Both the position numbers and the translations under genes were made by a program. From JACCYQ01 sp036675565 (lineage in GTDB: Bacteria; Bacteroidota; Bacteroidia; Chitinophagales; Chitinophagaceae): a DNA stretch of 64,000 bases. The DNA lies in the NCBI GenBank assembly GCA_036675565.1, contig JAKFER010000314.1, positions 36,326 through 100,325 on the forward strand. Direction: 5' to 3'. This document shows, one piece after another, positions 28,840-35,773 of this stretch (position 1 is the stretch's first letter; every line of letters starts with the position of its first letter). The notes below the pieces were generated by a model that was not told the DNA's origin, did not search any database, and saw only the letters and a list, made by a program, of their open reading frames with translations.

Positions 28840-30912
28840 TTAGTTATTAGCTGGTAAAACAATGAAAAATTCAGATCCTTTTCCTCCCTTCGTTTCCACT
28901 TTCAACTCACCACCATGTCCTTTTATAATATCATAACTTAACGATAAACCCAACCCTGTTCCTTGTCCTGTTGGTTTGGTGGTAAAGAAGGGTTGAAATA
29001 TTTTATCTAATAGTTTTTGAGGAATTCCATTGCCGTTGTCTGCAACTTTTATTTCTACTTTACCTTTTATTTTTTTTGTACTTACTGTAACTGTTGGTTC
29101 ATAGTCATCGACAAGCTCAGACTGACATTGCTTCTTTTTTTCATCCACCACATAAAAGGCATTGGTAATTAAATTGAGAATGACTCTTCCTATATCCTGC
29201 GGAATAATGCTGATGTTACCAATGCTTTCATCATAAGCTGTTTTTAATGTTGCATTGAAAGATTTGTCTTTTGCCCGCAACCCATGATAAGCTAAACTCA
29301 GGTATTCATCAGCCAGTGCATTGATATCTGTTGGTTCTTTTTTACCGCTGCCACTGTTAGAGTGTTGTAACATTCCTTTTACAATAGTATCGGCACGCTT
29401 ACCATGATAGGTTATTTTTTCTAAATTTTGCTGAATATCTTTTGCAATATTTTTTACTTCTTCTGTATTTCCTTTTTCAAATTCGACAACCATTTCACTG
29501 ATCAACTCATTACTTACTTCTGAAAAATTATTCACGAAGTTTAACGGGTTTTGTATTTCGTGTGCAATGCCTGCAGTTAATTCTCCAAGTGAAGCCATTT
29601 TTTCTGATTGAATTAATTGAGCCTGTGCTTCTTTCAGATTTGTCAATGCCACTTCTAACTTTTTCTTTTGTTTTTCAATTTTTTTATTCAGTTTAGTCAG
29701 TTCATCATTTTTTAACCTAATAATTTTCGCTTCCTTTTCAGTTTCCTCCGCCTTATAAGATATTTCAAGATTTAATACTTTTTGACTGATGGCATTTTTA
29801 TGCAATTCTTTTTCAATCATTATATGCATTTCAAGTTGCTGAATGGCTTCTTTGAAATTTTCTTCCCCTTTATGATACTCATATAAAGCAAACCTGGTTT
29901 TACCTAAAAGATCAAGCGCTTTAATTTCCTCTGCATGCTTAGCTGCTTTTTCAAGCCATTCAAATACTTTATTGTTTTTTTCAGGAAAATCTTTGTACAA
30001 GGAGAACAAGAATAAAAATATCTCAACCTCGCCTCTTTTATCGCCATTCTGTTTTCGGATAAGCAGACTTTCATTGATGAATTCAGCTGCTCGTTTTAAT
30101 TCGCCTGCCTGTTTATAAATTTCCGCAATATGCAGAAGTGCATTTGCCTGTCCTTTTTTGTCTCCAGTAGCCCTTGTTATTTCAAGACTTTTCTTACAAT
30201 ATTCAATCCCCCTCCGGTAATTCTTTAGCTTAAGATAGGTAAATCCGATATTGTCAAGACTACCTGCTTCACCCCATTTATCACCTGACAGCTGCCGGAT
30301 GGTGAGTCCTTGTTTATAATAATTCAATGCCCTATCGTAATCTTTTGTTTCAAAATAAATTGAGCCGATAATGTTCAAATTATACGCTTCCATCAAAGTG
30401 AAATTAACAGACCGGGCTAATGAAAGGCTCTTGTAAAGATATTCAAGGGCCTTATCATAGTTTGCAAGATGATAGTATGTAACACCAAGCTGATAAAGGT
30501 TAGTTGTTTCGTGATCTGTAAATGCAGTTTGCCGACTCAGCTCAAGTGCTTTGAAAATAAATTCAAGTGCAGCAGCGCTGTTACCCAGGTTACGTTCAAT
30601 AATTCCCTTGTATTCATTTACAATAGCAAGTCCACGAACATTTTTCAATGATTCATAAATAACTTCAGCCTGATCAAGACAAACTGAAGCTTTATTAAAA
30701 TCAGACATCCGTATGAATCCAAAACCTTCAAGAGAAAGTCCGTCAGCCAATCCTAGTTTATAATTTATTTTATTAGAAAGTTCAATAGCTTCCCTGCTGT
30801 ATTGAGATGCTTTATTAGAATTACTGACACGAATTTCCCAGGCAATCCGATTTAATTCGTCAATCTTATTTACTAAATCATTTTTGTTGATTTGACTGGC
30901 CATAGAGGGCAT
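28840..30912 (-). CDS. Cytoplasmic TPR sensor histidine kinase
   Basis: From the ATG at 30912 (690 residues) the N-terminal 360 residues hold about eight TPR repeats, with LGVTYYHLANYDKALEYLY and IGFTYLKLKNYRRGIEYCK as clear examples. A long coiled coil (about 375-435) leads to the HisKA domain with His451 (GIAHEIQNPLNF) and a HATPase domain with GQGTGLGLS. There is no signal peptide or membrane helix, so the input is intracellular. An ATG at 30939 would overlap the upstream gene; 30912 leaves a five-base gap and is preferred. It is followed after two bases by the giant kinase gene. A palindromic-repeat copy is translated in the HATPase loop. Confidence 0.92.
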   Translation of the reverse strand: MPSMASQINKNDLVNKIDELNRIAWEIRVSNSNKASQYSREAIELSNKINYKLGLADGLSLEGFGFIRMSDFNKASVCLDQAEVIYESLKNVRGLAIVNEYKGIIERNLGNSAAALEFIFKALELSRQTAFTDHETTNLYQLGVTYYHLANYDKALEYLYKSLSLARSVNFTLMEAYNLNIIGSIYFETKDYDRALNYYKQGLTIRQLSGDKWGEAGSLDNIGFTYLKLKNYRRGIEYCKKSLEITRATGDKKGQANALLHIAEIYKQAGELKRAAEFINESLLIRKQNGDKRGEVEIFLFLFSLYKDFPEKNNKVFEWLEKAAKHAEEIKALDLLGKTRFALYEYHKGEENFKEAIQQLEMHIMIEKELHKNAISQKVLNLEISYKAEETEKEAKIIRLKNDELTKLNKKIEKQKKKLEVALTNLKEAQAQLIQSEKMASLGELTAGIAHEIQNPLNFVNNFSEVSNELISEMVVEFEKGNTEEVKNIAKDIQQNLEKITYHGKRADTIVKGMLQHSNSGSGKKEPTDINALADEYLSLAYHGLRAKDKSFNATLKTAYDESIGNISIIPQDIGRVILNLITNAFYVVDEKKKQCQSELVDDYEPTVTVSTKKIKGKVEIKVADNGNGIPQKLLDKIFQPFFTTKPTGQGTGLGLSLSYDIIKGHGGELKVETKGGKGSEFFIVLPANN
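29108..29122. repeat. Palindromic-repeat copy inside the TPR kinase gene
   Basis: The coding strand reads GTCTGAGCTTGTCGA, translated as QSELVD at the same loop position as in the giant kinase. The two copies probably descend from one insertion before gene duplication, or were spread by conversion. Confidence 0.7.
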
Positions 30913-30917
30913 AACTT

Positions 30918-31685
30918 TTATTTCATATAAAACTCCCATGCAATTCTATCAGGGTCTTTGAAGGCGATATATAATTTATTTAAAACTTTATCCAATTTTA
31001 CACCTGTATTTTCGATACCCTCAGTAGTTAATTTTTTTGCAAATCGATTTAATTCTTCTTCTGTTTCGCAAGTAATCGCAATATGATCAAGGCCTACTTC
31101 AAAAGGACTGAACGTTGTAAATTCCATATTCCTCGGGTCAGCTTTTTTAAAAGCCAGGAAAACATTACCTGCTATAAAAATTATAAGTTCAGGTGTATCT
31201 ATGGCAACAGGAAAACCAAGAACATTATGATAAAAATTTTTTGTTTTATTGAAGTCCATTGAACGTAAGCAAATGTGATGGATATAGCTCTTTAGCTGGC
31301 TTGCATCAAAATGATTTTCCTGTTCAATAATTTTTCCATCTTCATTTATTATAAAGCGATCAGCCACCCTGAGTGTAAGTCCCGCACCAGGTAAAATTAT
31401 TTCTGCTTTTATAAGCATACCAGTTAGGGATTCATTGTAATAATGGTCTATTATATTGACGACTACTCCATCTAAGGCAGGTTCCAATGGTTTCCACCAT
31501 AAATCAAAAACGGCTTGCTTGCCATTTAATGGATTATGAACACCCCCAGGTGCCAGAGGAGCCCTGAAAATTAATGAATCATGAAATGGGATAGCTGTGA
31601 AGTTTTTATCTCGTAGCGCCTGGAAATAAGATTCAATAGTTTCTTTGAGTTGCGCTTTTCGATCCATCGTATTCTTTTGCATCAT
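30918..31685 (-). CDS. NTF2/SnoaL-like domain fused to a VOC domain
   Basis: From the ATG at 31685 (255 residues; a TTG at 31718 is less likely). Residues up to about 130 resemble an NTF2/SnoaL-like pocket domain (ETIESYFQALRDKNFTAIPF, NGKQAVFDLWW, ADRFIINEDGKI). The C-terminal half is a VOC/glyoxalase-type domain (HHICLRSMDFNKTKNFYHNVLGFP, LDHIAITCETEEEL, FKDPDRIAWEFYM). The fusion suggests binding or processing of a small organic ligand. It sits between two kinase genes on the same strand, with 63 bp to the upstream kinase and five bases to the downstream one, so it is likely a ligand-handling accessory of the signalling operon. Enzyme activity is not established. Confidence 0.82.
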   Translation of the reverse strand: MMQKNTMDRKAQLKETIESYFQALRDKNFTAIPFHDSLIFRAPLAPGGVHNPLNGKQAVFDLWWKPLEPALDGVVVNIIDHYYNESLTGMLIKAEIILPGAGLTLRVADRFIINEDGKIIEQENHFDASQLKSYIHHICLRSMDFNKTKNFYHNVLGFPVAIDTPELIIFIAGNVFLAFKKADPRNMEFTTFSPFEVGLDHIAITCETEEELNRFAKKLTTEGIENTGVKLDKVLNKLYIAFKDPDRIAWEFYMK

Positions 31686-31748
31686 CAAAGTTTTTAGATT
31701 AGAGAAAATATTTGACAACTTTCATTGAATTTGTAATCATAAAAACAC

Positions 31749-32807
31749 TTAATAATTGATAGACGATTCAGGTAATACTATAATAAACTTACTTCCCTCA
31801 TACAGCTTCGTCTCTACTTTTAATTCGCCGCCATGTGCTTTAATAATGTCATAGCTTAAAGATAATCCCAAACCTGTTCCTTCACCTGTTGGCTTTGTGG
31901 TGAAGAAGGGTTGAAAAATCTTATCCAAAACATTTTGCGGAATGCCATTGCCATTGTCTGCAACGCTGATCTCTATCTTGTTGTTTACCTTTTTTGTACT
32001 GATCTTAACGGTAGGCTCGTAGTTGTCACCCTGAGCTTGTCGAAGGGTCTTTTTTTCATTTACTGCATAAAATGCATTGGTGATCAGGTTTAACATAACC
32101 CTGCCTATATCCTGTGGAATGATGTTGATATTACCAATGGATGAATCAAATTCAGTTTCCAATTTTGCATTGAATGTATTGTCTTTAGCCCGAAGTCCGT
32201 GGTAAGCCAATCGTAAGTATTCATTAGCCAATGCATTAATATCTGTTTCTTCTTTTTGCCCGCTGCTGCTGCGACTGTGTAATAACATTCCTTTTACAAT
32301 CCCATCTGCTCTTTTGCCATGATGTGTTATTTTTTCCAGGTTTTGTTTTACATCAACCACAATAGTTTTTGCTTCTTCATAATTTCCCTTTGCAACTTCT
32401 TCCAGCATTTCATCCATCAACTCATTACTTAACTCACTAAAATTGTTTACAAAGTTTAAAGGATTTTGAATTTCATGTGCAATGCCTGCAGTCAGTTCAC
32501 CCAGCGAAGCCATTTTTTCTGCCTGGATCAATTGTGCCTGTGCAGCTTTTAATTCTTCAAGTGATTTGGTTAGTGCTGCATTTGTTTCTTCAATGGCTTT
32601 TCTTTTCTGTTCCAATTCTTCAATTGTTTCTTCTAACAAAATAGCCGTGGTGCGTTTTACTTTTTCAGTACGATCTAACTTAAAGGCAGTTATTTCTAAT
32701 TCTTTATCCGCGTCTTTCAGCGATTTGACAATGGCACTTTTCTGTTCGGTATTTAAACTTTCATCCTCCAGGATTATATTCAATATATTTTGTAAATGCT
32801 GGTTCAT
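31749..32807 (-). CDS. Soluble sensor histidine kinase without a recognisable input domain
   Basis: This 352-residue protein starts with about 90 residues of helix and coiled coil (LEETIEELEQKRKAIEETN) and then has the shared transmitter: phosphoacceptor His111 in GIAHEIQNPLNF, N-box MLNLITNAFYAV, G1 VADNGNG and G2 GEGTGLGLS. No membrane segment or sensor fold is visible, so it probably receives its signal from a partner protein such as a FIST or NTF2-like neighbour. Its start codon directly abuts the stop of a FIST gene remnant (TAAATG). A complete palindromic-repeat copy is translated as LRQAQGD in the HATPase loop. Confidence 0.92.
   Translation of the reverse strand: MNQHLQNILNIILEDESLNTEQKSAIVKSLKDADKELEITAFKLDRTEKVKRTTAILLEETIEELEQKRKAIEETNAALTKSLEELKAAQAQLIQAEKMASLGELTAGIAHEIQNPLNFVNNFSELSNELMDEMLEEVAKGNYEEAKTIVVDVKQNLEKITHHGKRADGIVKGMLLHSRSSSGQKEETDINALANEYLRLAYHGLRAKDNTFNAKLETEFDSSIGNINIIPQDIGRVMLNLITNAFYAVNEKKTLRQAQGDNYEPTVKISTKKVNNKIEISVADNGNGIPQNVLDKIFQPFFTTKPTGEGTGLGLSLSYDIIKAHGGELKVETKLYEGSKFIIVLPESSINY
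32027..32048. repeat. Complete palindromic repeat inside the soluble kinase gene
   Basis: The element reads CACCCTGAGCTTGTCGAAGG-GT on the plus strand, with outer arms ACCCT and AGGGT. Relative to the copies in the giant and TPR kinases it lies in the opposite orientation, so a different reading (LRQAQGD) is translated at the same loop. Confidence 0.75.
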
Positions 32808-32905
32808 TTATTTTTCTTTTAAAACTAATACGCAGCATGTGTTATTATGAAATTCATGTTTACCTTTCTTTGATTTACCATATTCTCCTTGAATTGATTT
32901 GCTTT
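32808..32905 (-). pseudogene. Collapsed FIST gene remnant
   Basis: Read on the minus strand, this segment gives KSIQG joined directly to EYGKSKKGKHEFHNNTCC and then a KEK stop. The first part matches the N-terminus of the three FIST genes nearby (KAKSIQ or KAKSIKG). The rest matches the C-terminus of the third one (GEYGKSKTGKYDYHNNTCC, ending LVVLKEK). About 350 codons between these ends are missing, and the original ATG reads ATT. The stop codon abuts the ATG of the soluble kinase. This is a fourth FIST gene reduced by internal deletion; whether the short frame is still translated is unknown. Confidence 0.78.
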
Positions 32906-32936
32906 CAATATAAAAAGTAGTTTTACAAATATCTGA

Positions 32937-33332
32937 TTAAATCATAGCGTCTGAAACCTGTTTTGTATCGGTATATTGCTGAAAACTTGTGGCTTTGTTA
33001 TTATTCACTGTCCACATATGGGTAAACTGTGCTTTGATAATTTTTTCAGTGATCTTATTTTTTGCATTGTACCTCCCTGTAACAATTATTTTATCACTAT
33101 CGGATTCATGATACACAAGGTCTGACAGCGTCCAGTATTCCCAGTCTGCTGCAATTCGGCCAAATACGCCACCTGCAACAGCATCTGGTCCTATATAAGG
33201 ATTGCCGTCTGCATAGGGAAAATTCTCCGCTTCGTTCCATTCAATGGCAGCGTCCATGCCATTAAGAAAAGCAGGGAAATCACCATTTGCTACAGCATCA
33301 TACATTTGTTTAATCGTTTTTAAATTTTCCAT
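32937..33332 (-). CDS. NTF2/SnoaL-like protein
   Basis: This 131-residue protein is a stand-alone NTF2/SnoaL-like domain (TIKQMYDAVANGDFPAFLNGMD near the start, a YIGPDAVAGGVFGRI helix, and HMWTVNNNKATSFQQYTDT in the sheet). Such domains bind small hydrophobic ligands or act as isomerase-like enzymes; no catalytic residue set can be named. It is the third NTF2-like domain in the island, with those at the start of the giant kinase and of the VOC fusion. It lies between the FIST remnant and the first FIST gene on the same strand. It is probably a ligand-binding accessory. Confidence 0.82.
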   Translation of the reverse strand: MENLKTIKQMYDAVANGDFPAFLNGMDAAIEWNEAENFPYADGNPYIGPDAVAGGVFGRIAADWEYWTLSDLVYHESDSDKIIVTGRYNAKNKITEKIIKAQFTHMWTVNNNKATSFQQYTDTKQVSDAMI

Positions 33333-33376
33333 GGTTGTTAATTTTGGTTTTTTGATTTATGATAAAAATTGATTAC

Positions 33377-33398
33377 TCATTTTGAGCTTGTTAAGGGA
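33377..33398. repeat. Degenerate palindromic-repeat copy in the FIST1 trailer
   Basis: The sequence tcattttgagcttgttaaggga matches the full repeat at 32027-32048 with several changes. It ends one base before the FIST1 stop codon on the minus strand. Confidence 0.6.
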
Positions 33399-34538
33399 TT
33401 ATTTTTCTTTTAAAGCCACTACGCAGGTAGTCAGATTATGCATCTCTAAATTTCCACCGGTAGCTCTTCCCAATTCACCATTAGAAAACATACCCACCAT
33501 AGGTGCATTCCAAACTTTTCTTACGCCTTCTATCTCCTGGTTCATCAGCGGGCCCAGTGAAAGAATTCGACCTGCACAACTGAATACGACCAATGCATCT
33601 GCTTCGGGCATTTCCGTTGCTTTTAATTCTTCAGCACCTTTAATAACTGTTTCCATTACATCAAAATCAGGAGGAAGTGAGAATCTTACTTTGGAGCCTT
33701 GTGGTACTGAACCACTACAGACAAAAGAACGGTCTTCCCATTTTATTAATAACCCCGGCCGCATTACAGGGTCACCAACTTCTCTTTGTAACTGCAAAGG
33801 AAAGTTGACTGCTATTTCCATAGCCGCTTCTGTGTTATCTTTTTCCAATTTCCCAAGCCCGCCATACTTTGCAGTGATGTCTAATACAGGTTCATTATCT
33901 ACTGTAAATACATGGTTGCCAATGCTTTTTGTTACGGTTTTAGGTGTGCCTACAGCTTTCCACCCGCAAGTGGCTTTTCCTTTAATCGTCACTCTCTCTT
34001 CATCAAATGCAAGTACCACCATTCCCCGATTGCTTTCTTTGTCATTCGTAAAAACAAATTGCTCACTAAAAGCATAATCGTCTCCAGCCATACCGCCGAA
34101 AACATTCACCTGTTTACCAATGACATCTTCAAATCCAAATAGTAATTGTTCTCCATCGGTTTCCATATGGCTGGCAGCAATTAGAAATGCAGGGTGATGA
34201 ATTTGCTCCTGTGCATTTAGTGCAATCGTTTTAGCAGTTTCCCTGTAATTTTTTTCCGGAAATCCTGCAAAATGAATATTAAAATAACCAGGATTTATAT
34301 CCATTAAAAGAACAGCTATTGACTGCTTACCTAATTCTTCATCGATGAATTCGCCATTAGTGGTTACGCCAAATACAGCAATTTCTGCATCATTTAAAAT
34401 TTTGCATATGGCGTTTCTATCCTGGCTGATTGAAATGAAAACTACAGCCAGTGTGGGATTGAAGCCAGCATTGATTGTTTGTTCCAGTGCTGATTGAAAT
34501 TCATTAACCGAATTACTTTGTATTGATTTTGCTTTCAT
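33399..34538 (-). CDS. FIST-domain sensor protein 1
   Basis: This 379-residue protein is a bare FIST (FIST_N plus FIST_C) protein. Visible signatures are the N-terminal GFNPTLAVVFIS strand, VFGVTTNGEF, VNVFGGMAGDD, GKATCGWKAVGTPKTVTKS and the C-terminal APMVGMFSNGELG. FIST domains are thought to sense small molecules, possibly amino acids, and usually sit in front of kinases or cyclases. Here no output domain is attached, so the protein may act by binding a separate kinase. It is the last of three tandem FIST genes with gaps of 35 and 57 bp, each gap carrying a palindromic repeat. Confidence 0.92.
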   Translation of the reverse strand: MKAKSIQSNSVNEFQSALEQTINAGFNPTLAVVFISISQDRNAICKILNDAEIAVFGVTTNGEFIDEELGKQSIAVLLMDINPGYFNIHFAGFPEKNYRETAKTIALNAQEQIHHPAFLIAASHMETDGEQLLFGFEDVIGKQVNVFGGMAGDDYAFSEQFVFTNDKESNRGMVVLAFDEERVTIKGKATCGWKAVGTPKTVTKSIGNHVFTVDNEPVLDITAKYGGLGKLEKDNTEAAMEIAVNFPLQLQREVGDPVMRPGLLIKWEDRSFVCSGSVPQGSKVRFSLPPDFDVMETVIKGAEELKATEMPEADALVVFSCAGRILSLGPLMNQEIEGVRKVWNAPMVGMFSNGELGRATGGNLEMHNLTTCVVALKEK

Positions 34539-34551
34539 GTTTATTTTTTAA

Positions 34552-34571
34552 TCATCCTGAGTTTGTCGAAA
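34552..34571. repeat. Palindromic-repeat copy between FIST1 and FIST2
   Basis: The sequence tcatcctgagtttgtcgaaa is a close match to the repeat core and fills most of the 35-base spacer between the two FIST genes. Confidence 0.7.
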
Positions 34572-34573
34572 TA

Positions 34574-35716
34574 TTATAGTTCTTTTAATGCAACCCAGCT
34601 TACGGTTGTCCCATGCATCTCCGGCCGGTTATCATCCAGCTTGCCAAATTCTCCCAATGAGAAAAAACCTGCCATTGGTGTGTTCCAGGTACCTGCCAAA
34701 CCCTCTAATTCTGTTGATAACAGTGGACCTAATGATGACAATCTTCCAATGCATGAAAAGATTATCATCGCATCAGCATCGGGCATTTCTTTCTCTTTAA
34801 TTTCTCTCGAACTTTCAATCACCGTATCAATCACTTCTAAATCCGGGGGGAGCGAAAACCGAAACTTTGAACCTTCTTTTACCAGGCCGCCAAGCATTAC
34901 CGATTGATCTTCTGTATTCCATAATAAAGCAGGACGCATCATGGGAATGCCTGATTCTCTCTGAATCTGCAAAGGATAATTGATATTAAGAGATACTAAG
35001 CCATTTGATTTTTCATTTGTCGCAATATCATTTCCCAGGAATTTTTTTATCACATCCATTGCTGGTTCATCATCTATGGTATAGATCCAGGCGCCCTCAC
35101 TTTTGGTGATCGTTTTCTCCGTTCCAACAGGTTTCCACCCGGAAACTGCAATACCTCTTACATCTATCTTTTCTTCATTGAGGATCAGCGTTATTAAACC
35201 CTTTAAAGTTTTATAATGATTTGTAAATACATACCCGGTAAAATTTACAGCCTCGCCTGCCATGCCACCAATTACTTTTATATCGGAACCTGCTTTATCT
35301 ATTAATCCTTTAATGATATCATCACCTGGTGTTCTGTAATCAGCAACGGAAATAATAAAGGCCGGACGGTCAAAAGCAGCTATCCCTGACTGTCCTACTT
35401 CGCATGCAGATTCATATACAGATGCTGGTGTCGCTGTAAAATCTTTTAAAATGATTTTGAAATTAGCTGTGTTGATATCTAACAGTAATACCACAATGCC
35501 TTGTGATTCTATACCCTGGTCAGTAAATTTTTCGGAAGTGCTGGCACCAAAAATGGATATTCCTTCTGCATCCATCATTTCTGACATTACATCTATATCT
35601 TCCAGGAGAGTCACGAATACAAATGCAAGCGTGGGTTTGAACCCACTGCTCAATGCTTGATCTAATGCAGATTTAATTTCTTCAGCTACATTCCCTTTGA
35701 TGGATTTTGCTTTCAT
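34574..35716 (-). CDS. FIST-domain sensor protein 2
   Basis: This 380-residue FIST protein parallels its neighbours throughout: SGFKPTLAFVFVT, IFGASTSEKF, IKVIGGMAGEA, GIAVSGWKPVGTEKTITKS, a RFSLPPDLEVIDTVIE segment and the ending MAGFFSLGEFG. It has no signal peptide and no output domain. The three FIST copies are clearly diverged from each other, so they probably sense different ligands or form hetero-oligomers. It lies in tandem between FIST1 and FIST3 on the same strand and is probably co-transcribed with them. Confidence 0.92.
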   Translation of the reverse strand: MKAKSIKGNVAEEIKSALDQALSSGFKPTLAFVFVTLLEDIDVMSEMMDAEGISIFGASTSEKFTDQGIESQGIVVLLLDINTANFKIILKDFTATPASVYESACEVGQSGIAAFDRPAFIISVADYRTPGDDIIKGLIDKAGSDIKVIGGMAGEAVNFTGYVFTNHYKTLKGLITLILNEEKIDVRGIAVSGWKPVGTEKTITKSEGAWIYTIDDEPAMDVIKKFLGNDIATNEKSNGLVSLNINYPLQIQRESGIPMMRPALLWNTEDQSVMLGGLVKEGSKFRFSLPPDLEVIDTVIESSREIKEKEMPDADAMIIFSCIGRLSSLGPLLSTELEGLAGTWNTPMAGFFSLGEFGKLDDNRPEMHGTTVSWVALKEL

Positions 35717-35728
35717 TTTTATTCTTTT

Positions 35729-35771
35729 GTCATCCTGCCTGGACAGGTGTATTCCCGGGAACTTATCGAAG
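35729..35771. repeat. Nested palindromic repeats between FIST2 and FIST3
   Basis: The outer sequence gtcatcctg...acttatcgaag matches the dispersed repeat, but it is interrupted by cctggacaggtgtattcccggg, which itself contains a CCTG/CAGG palindrome. This looks like one repeat inserted into another. Confidence 0.6.
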
Positions 35772-35773
35772 TT

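Noticed and set aside
33377..35771. CRISPR array from the repeated CTGAGCTTGTCGAAG elements
   Set aside because: Copies are few, irregularly spaced, degenerate and partly inside genes; there are no unique spacers or cas genes.
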